From the NCBI RefSeq assembly GCF_001729485.1, contig NZ_CP017157.1, forward strand, positions 4,712,001 to 4,776,000: DNA of 64,000 nucleotides. Reading direction: 5' to 3'. The notes under the pieces were generated by a model. It did not search any database. It was not told the origin of the DNA and saw only the letters and a program-made list of their open reading frames with translations. Made by a program: the position numbers and the translations under genes. The DNA is from Streptomyces lydicus. GTDB taxonomy: Bacteria > Actinomycetota > Actinomycetes > Streptomycetales > Streptomycetaceae. Within the stretch, counting starts at the first letter, position 1; every line of letters starts with the position of its first letter. Shown piece after piece: positions 35,327 through 44,346 of this stretch.

Positions 35327-36565
35327 ATGGCAGGCAACACGGAGCCGCTGTCGCCGCGGGCCAAGCTGGCCGTGACGGCGGGCAAGGCCGCGGCGGCGGT
35401 ATCGCGCGCGGCGGGCCGCGGCAGCGGATCGGTGATCGGTGGCCGGGTGGCACTCAAGCTCGACCCCGACCTGCTGGCCCGGCTGGCGGGACACCTGGAC
35501 GTCGTCCTGGTGTCGGCGACCAACGGCAAGACGACCACGACACGACTGATCGCCGAGGCGCTGCGGGCCAGCGGCCCGGTGGTCTCCAACGCGCTCGGCG
35601 CGAACATGCCGGCCGGCATCACCTCCGCGCTGGCCGGCGGCTCCGACGCCAAGTACGGCGTCATCGAGGTGGACGAGAAGTACCTCGCCGGCGTGGCACG
35701 CGATGTGACGCCGAAGGCCATAGCGCTGCTGAACCTCTCGCGCGACCAGCTCGACCGGGCCGCCGAGACCCGCATGCTGGCGGAGAAGTGGCGCGAGGGC
35801 CTGGCCGGCTCCAAGGCCCTGATCATCGCCAACGCGGACGACCCGCTGATCGTCTGGGCGGCCTCGTCGTCCGCGAACGTGGTGTGGGTGGCCGCGGGCC
35901 AGGAGTGGAAGGACGACGCCTGGTCCTGCCCGTCCTGCGGCGGTGTGATGCAGCGCCCGGGCGACGACTGGTTCTGCGCCGAGTGCGGCTTCCGCCGTCC
36001 CACGCCCAGCTGGGCGCTGTCCGGCGATCACGTCCTCGACCCGCACGGCAGCGCCTGGCCGATCAAGCTTCAGCTGCCGGGCCGCGCCAACAAGGCCAAC
36101 GCGACCACCTCGGCCGCGGTCGCGGCCGCCTTCGGGGTGCCGCCCCAGGTGGCGCTGGAGCGGATGTTCTCCGTGCAGGCCGTGGCCGGCCGCTATGACG
36201 TGGTCACGTTCATGGAGCGGGAGCTGCGGCTGCTGCTGGCGAAGAACCCGGCCGGCTGGCTGGAGACGTTCTCGCTGATCGACCCGCCACCGACCCCGGT
36301 GATCATGTCGGTGAACGCGCGCGGCGCGGACGGCACGGACACCTCCTGGCTGTGGGACGTCGACTACACCCGGCTGGCCGGTCACCCGATCTTCGTGCTC
36401 GGCGACCGCAAGCTGGACCTGGCGGTGCGGCTGGAGGTCGCGGGCCTCGACTTCCAGGTGTGCGAGAGCCTCGACGAGGCGGTGCAGCAGGCGCCGCCCG
36501 GCCGTATCGAGGTCATCGCCAACTACACCGCCTTCCAGGACCTGCGCCGGCGGGTGGGCAACTGA
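35327..36565 (+). CDS. murT: Lipid II isoglutaminyl synthase, catalytic subunit MurT
   Basis: MurT activates the alpha-carboxyl of D-Glu in lipid II with ATP; GatD supplies ammonia. The 412-aa Mur ligase-like protein has a P-loop SATNGKTTTTRLI (residues about 58-70), and a zinc-ribbon insert with CPSCG and CAECG (about 202-223). The C-terminal MurT domain follows (VIMSVNARGADGTD, FVLGDRKLDLAVRL). The ATG at 35327 follows GGAGG; an in-frame ATG at 35306 is possible. gatD follows with a 38-base gap. Confidence 0.95.
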   Translation: MAGNTEPLSPRAKLAVTAGKAAAAVSRAAGRGSGSVIGGRVALKLDPDLLARLAGHLDVVLVSATNGKTTTTRLIAEALRASGPVVSNALGANMPAGITSALAGGSDAKYGVIEVDEKYLAGVARDVTPKAIALLNLSRDQLDRAAETRMLAEKWREGLAGSKALIIANADDPLIVWAASSSANVVWVAAGQEWKDDAWSCPSCGGVMQRPGDDWFCAECGFRRPTPSWALSGDHVLDPHGSAWPIKLQLPGRANKANATTSAAVAAAFGVPPQVALERMFSVQAVAGRYDVVTFMERELRLLLAKNPAGWLETFSLIDPPPTPVIMSVNARGADGTDTSWLWDVDYTRLAGHPIFVLGDRKLDLAVRLEVAGLDFQVCESLDEAVQQAPPGRIEVIANYTAFQDLRRRVGN

Positions 36566-36603
36566 CCATGATCCACCCACCTTCACGACAAGGACGAGCA
36601 AGC

Positions 36604-37332
36604 ATGAGTGACAACAGCCTGCGCCTGGTGTGGATCTACCCGGACCTGCTGAGCACGTACGGCGACCAGGGCAACGCCCTGGTGGTGGAGCGGCGGGCGC
36701 GCCAGCGCGGTCTGGACGTCCAGCGCCTGGACGTACGGTCCGACCAGCAGATCCCCACCTCCGGTGACATCTATCTGATCGGTGGCGGCGAGGACCGGCC
36801 GCAGCGGCTGGCCTCCGAGCGGCTGATCCGGGACGGCGGCCTGAGCCGAGCGGTCTCCAACGGCGCGATCGTCTTCTCGGTGTGCGCCGGCTACCAGATC
36901 CTGGGCCACGAGTTCATCAACGACCTGGGTGAGCGGCAGCAGGGCCTGGGGCTGCTGGACGTGGTGAGCACCCGCGGTGAGGGTGAGCGCTGCGTCGGCG
37001 ATGTGCTGGCCGACATCGACCCGCAGCTGGGACTGCCGCCGCTGACCGGCTTCGAGAACCACCAGGGCGTGACACACCTGGGCAAGACCGCCCGGCCGTT
37101 CGCCAAGGTGCGGTTCGGCAAGGGCAACGGCGTCGGCGACGGCTACGAGGGCGCGTACAACGACACCGTCTTCGGTACGTACATGCACGGTCCGGTGATG
37201 GCCCGCAATCCGCACATCGCGGACCTGCTGATCAAGCTGGCCCTGGACGTGAACGCGCTGCCGCCGGCGGACGACCAGTGGTACGAGGCGCTGCGCCAGG
37301 AGCGGATCGCCGCGGCGACCCAGCCCGCTTAA
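36604..37332 (+). CDS. gatD: Lipid II isoglutaminyl synthase, glutamine amidotransferase subunit GatD
   Basis: This class I (CobB/CobQ-like) glutaminase hydrolyses glutamine and channels ammonia to MurT. The 242-aa protein has the nucleophile in FSVCAGYQILGHEF, the catalytic histidine near FGTYMHGPVMARNPH, and the N-terminal YPDLLSTYGDQGN. An AAGGACGAGCA ribosome site precedes the ATG. It is the second gene of the murT-gatD operon and is followed by a strong terminator. Confidence 0.95.
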   Translation: MSDNSLRLVWIYPDLLSTYGDQGNALVVERRARQRGLDVQRLDVRSDQQIPTSGDIYLIGGGEDRPQRLASERLIRDGGLSRAVSNGAIVFSVCAGYQILGHEFINDLGERQQGLGLLDVVSTRGEGERCVGDVLADIDPQLGLPPLTGFENHQGVTHLGKTARPFAKVRFGKGNGVGDGYEGAYNDTVFGTYMHGPVMARNPHIADLLIKLALDVNALPPADDQWYEALRQERIAAATQPA

Positions 37333-37350
37333 TCGCTTTTCGCCCCTTTT

Positions 37351-37383
37351 CGTACGCCCGCAGTCCCGCACTGCGGGCGTACG
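37351..37383 (+). terminator. Terminator of murT-gatD
   Basis: A perfect 13-bp inverted repeat (CGTACGCCCGCAG at 37351-37363 with 37371-37383) with a 7-base loop, 18 bases after the gatD stop. Confidence 0.88.
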
Positions 37384-37477
37384 TGTGCCGGGGCGCCCCG
37401 CGCTTGTAGGGTGAGCGGCATCCAACCGGACGACGGGGTCCGGGCGCCCGGTTGAGTTGCAGAGGGTTTTTCGAGCA

Positions 37478-38503
37478 ATGCGTATTGGTGTACTCACCTC
37501 CGGCGGCGACTGCCCCGGTCTGAACGCCGTCATCCGCTCCGTCGTCCACCGCGCCACCGCCGACCACGGCGATGAGGTGATCGGCTTCCGCGATGGCTGG
37601 AAGGGCCTGCTGGAGTGCGACTACCGCAAGCTCGACCTCGATGCCGTCGGCGGCATCCTGGCGCGCGGCGGCACCATCCTGGGCTCCTCGCGGGTGCAGC
37701 CCGCCCATCTGCGGGACGGCGTCGAGCGGGCCCGCGGGCACGTCGCGGAGCTGGGCCTGGACGCGATCATCCCGATCGGCGGCGAGGGCACGCTCAAGGC
37801 GGCGCGGCTGCTGTCCGACGCCGGGCTGCCGATCGTCGGGGTACCGAAGACCATCGACAACGACATCGCGGTCACGGACGTGACCTTCGGCTTCGACACC
37901 GCGGTGGGCGTCGCCACCGAGGCGCTGGACCGGCTCAAGACCACCGCCGAGTCCCACCAGCGGGTGATGATCGTCGAGGTGATGGGCCGGCACACCGGCT
38001 GGATCGCGCTGCACTCGGGCATGGCGGCCGGTGCGCACGCGATCGTCGTGCCGGAGCGGCCCTTCGACATCGACGAGCTCACCGCGCGGGTCTCGGCACG
38101 CTTCGAGGCCGGCAAGAAGTTCGCCATCGTGGTGGTCGCCGAGGGCGCCAAGCCGCGCGAGGGCACCATGTCCTTCGACATCGGCGGCAAGGACATCTAC
38201 GGACACGAGCGGTTCGCCGGCGTGGCCCGGCAGCTCTCCGTCGAGCTGGAGAACCGGCTCGGCAAGGAGGCCCGGCCGGTCATCCTCGGCCACGTGCAGC
38301 GCGGCGGCACCCCCACCGCGTACGACCGGGTGCTCGCCACCCGCTTCGGCTGGCACGCCGTGGAGGCCGCGCACCGCGGCGAGTTCGGGATGATGACCGC
38401 GCTGCGCGGCACCGACATCACGCTGGTGCCGCTGGCCGAGGCCGTCGAGACGCTCAAGACGGTGCCCTCAGAGCGCTACGACGAGGCGGAGTGCGTGCTC
38501 TGA
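37478..38503 (+). CDS. pfkA: 6-phosphofructokinase
   Basis: PfkA phosphorylates fructose 6-phosphate in glycolysis. The 341-aa protein opens MRIGVLTSGGDCPGLNAVIR and contains GGEGTL, the catalytic VPKTIDNDI and the substrate-binding MGRHTGWIA. Family knowledge: the TIDND motif and GGDCPGLN pattern suit actinobacterial group III enzymes. The ATG at 37478 gives the conserved N terminus. It has its own terminator. Confidence 0.95.
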   Translation: MRIGVLTSGGDCPGLNAVIRSVVHRATADHGDEVIGFRDGWKGLLECDYRKLDLDAVGGILARGGTILGSSRVQPAHLRDGVERARGHVAELGLDAIIPIGGEGTLKAARLLSDAGLPIVGVPKTIDNDIAVTDVTFGFDTAVGVATEALDRLKTTAESHQRVMIVEVMGRHTGWIALHSGMAAGAHAIVVPERPFDIDELTARVSARFEAGKKFAIVVVAEGAKPREGTMSFDIGGKDIYGHERFAGVARQLSVELENRLGKEARPVILGHVQRGGTPTAYDRVLATRFGWHAVEAAHRGEFGMMTALRGTDITLVPLAEAVETLKTVPSERYDEAECVL

Positions 38504-38540
38504 TGCGGGCCCGCCGCGCACGGTAGTTCCCCGCGCAACG

Positions 38541-38576
38541 AACCGCCCCCGGCCGATGTTCAGGTCGGGGGCGGTT
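38541..38576 (+). terminator. Terminator of pfkA
   Basis: A 14-bp stem with one G-U pair (38541-38554 with 38563-38576) and an 8-base loop, 37 bases after the stop; it ends CGGTTCTAG. Confidence 0.8.
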
Positions 38577-38620
38577 CTAGTCTTGTGGCCGGAGCATTGG
38601 TACGAATCAGGAGCGAGCGG

Positions 38621-39580
38621 ATGGATCACGGCGGGCACGGCATGGACGGCATGAACATGGATCTGCCGCCGTTCACGCTGGGGCGGGGCCTGGAGTTCGG
38701 GGGTGATCCGATCTTCCTCGTGGGCTGCCTGCTGGGTCTCGGGCTGTACGGCTGGGCGGTGATCCGGCTGCGGCGGCGCGGCGACGCGTGGCCGGTGGGC
38801 CGGGTCGTGGCCTGGACGCTGGGCGTGGTGACGGTGGCACTGGTGATGTGCACCCGGCTCAACGACTACGGCATGGCGATGTTCAGCGTGCACATGGTCC
38901 AGCACATGGTGATCAGCATGCTCTCGCCGATCCTGCTGCTGCTCGGTGCGCCGGTGACGCTGGCGCTGCGCGCGCTGCCGGCGGCCGGGCGCGGCCGCAA
39001 GGGCCCGCGCGAACTCCTGGTGGCGCTGTTGCACAGCCGCTACATGCGGATCATCACGCACCCCGCCTTCACCATCCCGCTCTTCATCGCGAGCCTCTAC
39101 GCCCTGTACTTCTCGCCGCTGTTCGACTTCCTGATGGAGTCCCGCGCCGGGCACATCGGGATGATGGTGCACTTCCTCGCGGTCGGCCTGGTCTTCTTCT
39201 GGCCGATCATGGGTGTCGACCCGGGTCCGCACCGGCCGGGCTATGTGATGCGGATGCTGGAGCTGTTCGCGGGCATGCCGTTCCACGCCTTCTTCGGCAT
39301 CGCGCTGATGATGGCCACGGAGCCGATGGTCGACACCTTCGTGCACCCGCCGGCCTCACTGGGGATCGAGGCGCTGGCCGACCAGCAGGCCGCCGGCGGC
39401 ATCGCCTGGGCGTTCAGCGAGATCCCGTCCGTCGTGGTGCTGATCGCCCTGGTCTACCAGTGGTACAAGTCCGAGGCGCGCCAGTCGCAGCGCGCCGACC
39501 GTGCCGCCGACCGCAACGGCGACAAGGACCTGGCCGACTACAACGCCTATCTGGCCTCGCTCAACGCCCGGGGGCAGTGA
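38621..39580 (+). CDS. CtaG-like cytochrome c oxidase assembly / copper membrane protein
   Basis: The 319-aa integral membrane protein has about seven hydrophobic helices. The N terminus MDHGGHGMDGMNMD is rich in His and Met, suggestive of copper binding. The helices contain MFSVHMVQHMVISMLSP, YALYFSPLFDFLM and PGPHRPGYVMRM. The family (caa3_CtaG) is associated with delivery of copper to the cytochrome c oxidase or with copper resistance. The start follows CAGGAG. Stand-alone orientation after pfkA; the terminator separates them. Confidence 0.87.
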   Translation: MDHGGHGMDGMNMDLPPFTLGRGLEFGGDPIFLVGCLLGLGLYGWAVIRLRRRGDAWPVGRVVAWTLGVVTVALVMCTRLNDYGMAMFSVHMVQHMVISMLSPILLLLGAPVTLALRALPAAGRGRKGPRELLVALLHSRYMRIITHPAFTIPLFIASLYALYFSPLFDFLMESRAGHIGMMVHFLAVGLVFFWPIMGVDPGPHRPGYVMRMLELFAGMPFHAFFGIALMMATEPMVDTFVHPPASLGIEALADQQAAGGIAWAFSEIPSVVVLIALVYQWYKSEARQSQRADRAADRNGDKDLADYNAYLASLNARGQ

Positions 39581-39681
39581 GCGCGCGCATCTGGCGGTAC
39601 GGGCCGCGGCCGGGGACGATGGGTCCCATGGCCGCGGCCCGTGGCGTGTGCGCTCCGAGCCGCCGTGAGGAGGCTGCGGGT

Positions 39682-39843
39682 ATGCCCGGATCTGCGAGGA
39701 CGATGGCCGTACTGACGGTGAGCGGGCTGGTGGTGGCCACCGCTTATACCGTCGCGATGGGCGCCAACGGCTGGCTCTGGTTCTGCTGGGTGGTGCTGGC
39801 CCTGGTGTCGGTCGGTGTCTGGGCGGCGGCCCGCCCGGTCTGA
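39682..39843 (+). CDS. Small two-helix membrane protein (53 aa)
   Basis: A 53-aa protein beginning MPGSARTMAVLTVSGLV with two hydrophobic segments (residues about 8-25 and 31-48) and little else. GAGGAGG precedes the ATG, an unusually strong ribosome site for so short a gene. It follows the CtaG-like gene by 100 bases on the same strand. Function unknown; association with the CtaG-like protein is possible from position only. Confidence 0.65.
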   Translation: MPGSARTMAVLTVSGLVVATAYTVAMGANGWLWFCWVVLALVSVGVWAAARPV

Positions 39844-39892
39844 GGTCCGTCCCGAGGTCCTCCGCGCTCCCGGCCGACGGAGGCGGGCCGGC

Positions 39893-40384
39893 TCAGAAGC
39901 GGAAGACCGGCCCGGTGGCGGAGTCCAGCATGCAGGCGTTGGCGAACTCCCGGTGCCACTCGACCGGGCCGCCGCGCCAGGTGCCGGTCACGCTGACGGT
40001 CACCGGGTTGTACTGCTTGTTGCAGGCGTGCGGTTCGCCGGGCAGCGCGTCCAGGTCGCCGCGCGCCCACGTCAGTGCGGCACAGGCGGCGCGGGCGTGC
40101 GGATGTCTGCCGTAGATGTCGGGGCAGCTGAGCCGTACGCCGCGGATCCAGGTGTTCCGGTCACCGGAGACGGTCAGCAGCAGGCCCTGGTCGGCGGTGG
40201 GCGGCTGTGGCTCGGTGCCGGCCGGCGGCCGGGGCTCGGCGGTGCCTGCCGCGGCCGGCGGTGGCGGTTCGGCGGCGCCTGCCGGGGCGGCGCAGAACGC
40301 GCCCGCCAGCGCCGCGGACACGGTGGCGAGCAGCGCGCCGGGCACGGCGGCCCGGGCGGATCGGCGTCGACGGGTCACGGGCAT
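39893..40384 (-). CDS. Secreted subtilisin inhibitor-like (SSI family) protein
   Basis: The 163-aa precursor has a signal peptide (MPVTRRRRSARAAVPGALLA and following, with AGAA-type cleavage near residue 38). A Pro/Ala-rich spacer is followed by an SSI domain. Signature blocks are RLSCPDIYGRHP, ACAALTWARGDLDAL, CNKQYNPVTVSVTGTW and FANACMLDSATGPVFRF. Two disulfides are expected. The reactive site aligned to SSI Met-Val is Lys123-Gln124, so a trypsin-like protease is the probable target. Its own AGGAG site precedes the ATG. Confidence 0.92.
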   Translation of the reverse strand: MPVTRRRRSARAAVPGALLATVSAALAGAFCAAPAGAAEPPPPAAAGTAEPRPPAGTEPQPPTADQGLLLTVSGDRNTWIRGVRLSCPDIYGRHPHARAACAALTWARGDLDALPGEPHACNKQYNPVTVSVTGTWRGGPVEWHREFANACMLDSATGPVFRF

Positions 40385-40568
40385 CGGGTCTCCTGGGGGC
40401 GAGGGTGGCTTCAGGCCACCTCGCCGGGCCCCGGTGCACAAGCGGCCACGCCGTCGGGTCGCCCGTACGGGCCGCGGGTTCCCGCCCGGTGGGCGCAGCG
40501 TCGGTCCGGCGGGAACAGGGTGGCCGGCGGCGGAGGAGGCGGCTCCGTCGCCGGCCACCGGACCGGGG

Positions 40569-41240
40569 CTAACCCACGCGCTCGATGCGGGCGCGGCGGA
40601 TCAGGAACTTGCCCGCCTCACGGACCTGCTCGAAGGCCGCGTTGTTGAGCAGTACGCAGCTGCCCGAGGCCGAGGTCACGGAGACGGTCGTCGACTTGTT
40701 GTTGTCCAGGTTGGTCACCTTCAGTTTGGTCCCGGTGGGGAACTGGTTGCTGGAGGCCGCCGGTGCGCCGCCCTCGCCGGAGAGGGTCACCGTCGAGCCG
40801 GGGCAGACGACATCGCCGTCGGCGGCGGGGGGTGCGGCCGAGGCGGACGGGTCAGCGGAGGCGGACGGCTCGGCCGAACCGGGGGGTTGTTCGGCCGCGG
40901 GCGGGGCGCCGGCGGCGGAGGCGGGTGGCTCGTTGCCCGACGGAGCGCCGGCGGCCTCGCCCCCGCCTCCTCCCGTGCAGCCGGCGGCTTGCTGCTTGAC
41001 CTGGATCTCCTTGATCACGGCTTGCCGGTTGGCGATCCGCGCCGCCGACTGCGCGTCCGGATGAGCCTGTTGATCGGCGATGAACTTCTGGTTGTTGCTC
41101 AGGGCGGTGGCCAGTCCGTCGCACGCCACCGATGCCTGGCTGGTGCCCGTCGTGACGATGGCGATGCCGCCGACCAGCGCCGCGGCGCTGATGCCGACGA
41201 CGATCTTCTGACGACGGGTCACTCTTCTCTTGCGGGACAT
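40569..41240 (-). CDS. Secreted protein with C-terminal double-psi-barrel-like domain
   Basis: The 223-aa protein has a basic N terminus (MSRKRRVTRRQKIVVGISAA) and signal peptide. A helical region follows, then a long Ala/Pro/Ser/Gly-rich linker. The C-terminal domain of about 80 residues runs from VCPGSTVTLSGEGG through NQFPTGTKLKVTNL and SASGSCVLLNNAAFEQV to FLIRRARIERVG. That pattern (GTKLKVTNLDNN and SGSCVLLN) resembles RlpA-like double-psi beta barrels. The exact family is uncertain. It is exported and may act at the cell wall. Confidence 0.85.
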   Translation of the reverse strand: MSRKRRVTRRQKIVVGISAAALVGGIAIVTTGTSQASVACDGLATALSNNQKFIADQQAHPDAQSAARIANRQAVIKEIQVKQQAAGCTGGGGGEAAGAPSGNEPPASAAGAPPAAEQPPGSAEPSASADPSASAAPPAADGDVVCPGSTVTLSGEGGAPAASSNQFPTGTKLKVTNLDNNKSTTVSVTSASGSCVLLNNAAFEQVREAGKFLIRRARIERVG

Positions 41241-41448
41241 GTTCGGCTCCTGTCCTCGGGCCGGGCCCCCGGTGGGGTCCAGGCTCGGTCGCCGGGGAAT
41301 ACGGAGTGCCAACGCCGGCTCGTTCAGGGCGAGTTCAAAGTTGTCCGCGGATGCCAAAGCCGACGCCGGAAACGACGCCGAAGTGCGCCGGAGCCGCTTG
41401 TGCCGAGGCGGTCGCGGGCGGCGCGCGGGGCATTGCGAAGATGTCGGG

Positions 41449-42201
41449 GTGCGCGTACTGATGCCGGTCCCCGACCGCGATTTCGACGTCACCGAGGTGG
41501 CGGTGCCCTGGCGGCTGCTCACCGACGCGGGGCATCAGGTCGTCCTCGCCACCGAACGGGCCGGGACCCGGCCCGCCTGCGATCCGCGGCTGCTGACCGG
41601 AGTCCTCTTCGGGGCGCTCGGCGCGGCGCCGGAGCCCCGCCGCTTCTACCACCGGCTCACCGCGAGCCCGGAGTTCACCGCGACGGCCGGCTGGGCGGAC
41701 CTGGACCCGGCGGCGTACGACGGGCTGCTGCTGCCCGGCGGCCATGCGCCCGGCATGCGGCAGTACCTGGGCTCGGAGGTGCTGCGGCGGCAGGTCGCCA
41801 GGTTCTGGGCGCTCGACCGGCCCGTCGGGGCGATCTGCCACGGCGTGCTGGTCCTGGCGCGGACCACCGACCCCGCGACCGGCCGCAGCCTGCTGGCGGA
41901 CCGGCGGACGACCTGTCTGCCCAAGTACATGGAACGCTCGGCCTATCTGGCGACCGCCTGGCGGCTCGGCCGCTACTACCGCACGTACCCGGCGTATGTG
42001 GAGGACGAGGTGCGGGCGGCGCTGGCGGACCCGGGGCGGTTCGAGCGCGGGCCGCGGGTACTGGCCGCGCGGGGCACCGCGACCGATGACACCGCGGCGT
42101 TCGTGGTGCGGGACGGCCGCTATCTCTCGGCACGCTGGCCGGGCGACGCCTACCTCTTCGGCCGGCGCTTCGTCGCGCTGCTGGAGGGCACGGCGCACTG
42201 A
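41449..42201 (+). CDS. DJ-1/PfpI-family protein
   Basis: The 250-aa class I glutamine amidotransferase-like protein has the nucleophile elbow GAICHGVLVLART with Cys, and DGLLLPGGHAPGM at the preceding strand. It ends in a normal DJ-1 fold. The closest annotated relatives are intracellular protease/amidase-like and ThiJ/DJ-1 proteins. The GTG start at 41449 is the most probable; alternatives a few codons later exist. Substrate unknown. Confidence 0.85.
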   Translation: MRVLMPVPDRDFDVTEVAVPWRLLTDAGHQVVLATERAGTRPACDPRLLTGVLFGALGAAPEPRRFYHRLTASPEFTATAGWADLDPAAYDGLLLPGGHAPGMRQYLGSEVLRRQVARFWALDRPVGAICHGVLVLARTTDPATGRSLLADRRTTCLPKYMERSAYLATAWRLGRYYRTYPAYVEDEVRAALADPGRFERGPRVLAARGTATDDTAAFVVRDGRYLSARWPGDAYLFGRRFVALLEGTAH

Positions 42202-42360
42202 CGGCGGGGTCGGGCGGCGCGCGGGGCGCGGGCCGCGCCGATCCGGCCGGAGGTGGTTACCGGCGGACGCGGTTGCCCATAAACTCACTGCCCGCCCGGG
42301 GCCCTCATGACCTGGAACGACGCGGCCGCCGGGCGAATCCGACGGATGAGGGAGCCGCCC

Positions 42361-43098
42361 GTGTTCTACCAGGTGCTGAAGTACGTCCTTCTGGGCCCCT
42401 TACTGCGGCTGGTGTTCCGGCCGCGGATCGAGGGACTGGAGCACGTGCCGGAGGAGGGCGCGGCGATCATCGCCGGCAACCACCTCTCGTTCGCGGACCA
42501 CTTCGTGATGCCGGCGATCGTGCCGCGCCGGGTGACGTTCCTGGCCAAGGCCGAGTACTTCACCGGGCCCGGTCTGAAGGGGCGGCTCACCGCGGCGTTC
42601 TTCCGGGGGGTGGGGCAGATCCCGGTGGACCGGTCCGGTGGCCGTGCCTCCCGGGCGGCGATCTCGTCGGGCCTCGCCGTGCTGCGCAAGGGCCGGCTCC
42701 TGGGGATCTATCCGGAGGGCACCCGCTCGCACGACGGCCGGCTCTACAAGGGCCGTACCGGGGTCGCGTCGATGGCCATCCGGGCCGGGGTGCCGGTCGT
42801 GCCCTGCGCGATGATCGGCACGTTCGAGGCACAGCCGACCGGCCGGCGGCTGCCGCGCGTCATGCGGATCACCATCCGCTTCGGGGCACCGCTGGAGTTC
42901 TCGCGCTATGCCGGGATGGCCGACGACCGCTTCGCGCTGCGCGCCGTCACCGACGAGATCATGTACGCGATCCTCACGTTGTCCGGACAGGAGTACGTCG
43001 ACGTGTACGCGGGCGAGGCCAAGGCGGCGGCGCAGGACCGGGCGCGGGCCAAGGGGCGGCGCGGACCGGGCAACGGGGACCAGGGGCCCCCGGCATAG
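42361..43098 (+). CDS. 1-acyl-sn-glycerol-3-phosphate acyltransferase (PlsC family)
   Basis: This membrane-associated acyltransferase makes phosphatidic acid from lysophosphatidic acid. The protein has 245 aa. The HX4D motif is in NHLSFADHFVMP, followed by FRGVGQIPVDRSGG and YPEGTRSHDGR (glycerol-phosphate binding). The GTG at 42361 is preferred because GGGAG lies seven bases upstream and the resulting VFYQVLKYVLLGPLL is a typical start. ATGs at 42307 and 42346 remain possible. It is followed by an epimerase gene on the same strand. Confidence 0.9.
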   Translation: MFYQVLKYVLLGPLLRLVFRPRIEGLEHVPEEGAAIIAGNHLSFADHFVMPAIVPRRVTFLAKAEYFTGPGLKGRLTAAFFRGVGQIPVDRSGGRASRAAISSGLAVLRKGRLLGIYPEGTRSHDGRLYKGRTGVASMAIRAGVPVVPCAMIGTFEAQPTGRRLPRVMRITIRFGAPLEFSRYAGMADDRFALRAVTDEIMYAILTLSGQEYVDVYAGEAKAAAQDRARAKGRRGPGNGDQGPPA

Positions 43099-43183
43099 TG
43101 GCCGGCCCGCCCGCGCCGCTTGCCGCTTCCGCCGTCGGTGAACCGTGCGGTGCCGCTGTCCTGACGGCTCGTAAGGTCGCGTC

Positions 43184-44237
43184 ATGACGACATCGGGCAG
43201 CGCAGTGGTGATCGGGGCGAGCGGGCAGATCGGGCGGGCGGCGGTGCGGGCGCTGGCGCGGGACGGCTGGCAGGTGCGGGCCGCCTCCCGAGGGGGCGGG
43301 TGGGACGACTCCTGGCCCGGGGAGGTGCGCCGCGTGGCCGTGGACCGGGAGGACGACGCGGCGCTGGCCGAGCTGGTCGGCGACGGCTGTGACGTCCTGC
43401 TGGACTGTGTGGCCTACGGGGCCGGGCACGCCCGCCAGTTGACCGGGCTGGCGGACCGGATCGGCTCGGCCGTGGTGATCTCCAGCGGAGCGGTCTACGA
43501 GGACGACCGCGGGCGGAGCTTCGCGACGCAGGACGAGCCGGACGGTTCGCCGGCCTATCCGGTGCCCCTCCCGGAGTCCCAGGGGACGGTGCCGCCCGGT
43601 GAGGAGAATTACTGCACCCGCAAGATCGCCCTGGAGCAGGCGCTGCTGGCGGCCGGCGACCGGCTGCCGGTGACGCTGTTGCGGGCCGGCGCGATCCACG
43701 GCCCGTACAGCCCGCTCCCCCCGTGAGCTGTACTTCGTCAAGCGGGTGCTGGACGGCCGGCGGGTGCGTGTGCTGGCGTACGGCGGGCACAGTCGTTTCC
43801 ATCCGGTGCATGCGGAGAATCTGGCCGAGCTGATCCGGTTGGCCGCCCGCCGGCCGGGCTCGCGGGTGCTCAACGCGGGAGATCCGCACGCGCCGACGGT
43901 GGCCGAGATCGCGGTCGCGGTGGACGGGGCGATGGGGGCGCCGGCGAGCGAGATCGTGACGATCGACGGTGCCGCGCCGTCGTCCGACGTCGGTGAGACG
44001 CCGTGGTCGCTGCCGCATCCGATGGTCTTCGACATGTCCGCGGCGGAGCGGGAGTTGGGCTACCGGGCGGTGACGACGTACGAGGAGTCGCTGCCCGCGA
44101 CGGTCGGCTGGCTCGCCGACCGCGTCAAGGGCCGGGACTGGTGGGAGTTGTTCCCGACGATGGCGTCCGTCTATTCCGACGCGTCGCTGTTCGGGTACGC
44201 CGCGGAGGACGCGTGGCTGGCCGGGCGGGGGGCCTGA
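43184..44237 (+). pseudogene. NAD-dependent epimerase/reductase with a frameshift in a C6 run
   Basis: Two reading frames together make one full-length protein of about 350 aa. The first (43184-43726) starts MTTSGSAVVIGASGQIGRAA, holds the Rossmann motif and ends in GPYSPLPP. The second continues in another frame with RELYFVKRVLDGRRVRVLAY and runs to WLAGRGA at 44237. Removing one C from CCCCCC at 43717-43722 restores SPLPRELYFVKR. The cause is either a real mutation or a base-calling error. Catalytic Tyr and Lys are in ENYCTRKIALEQ. Extended SDR family; substrate unknown. Confidence 0.82.
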
Positions 44238-44313
44238 CCGCCGCGGGTCCGGGCGCCCGCCGGGGGCCGTAATCGGTTCGCCGGCGCGGCCGCCCGCCCG
44301 TACCGTGATCACC

Positions 44314-44346
44314 ATGAGTGAGCGGATACGGGGGTACCGGCGATGA
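44314..44346 (+). CDS. Possible 10-aa leader peptide overlapping the PARG-like gene
   Basis: ATGAGTGAGCGG begins an 11-codon frame (MSERIRGYRR) that ends in a TGA overlapping the start of the next gene as ATGA. GGGGG lies between the two starts. Such overlaps can couple translation. It may be only a chance frame. Confidence 0.25.
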   Translation: MSERIRGYRR

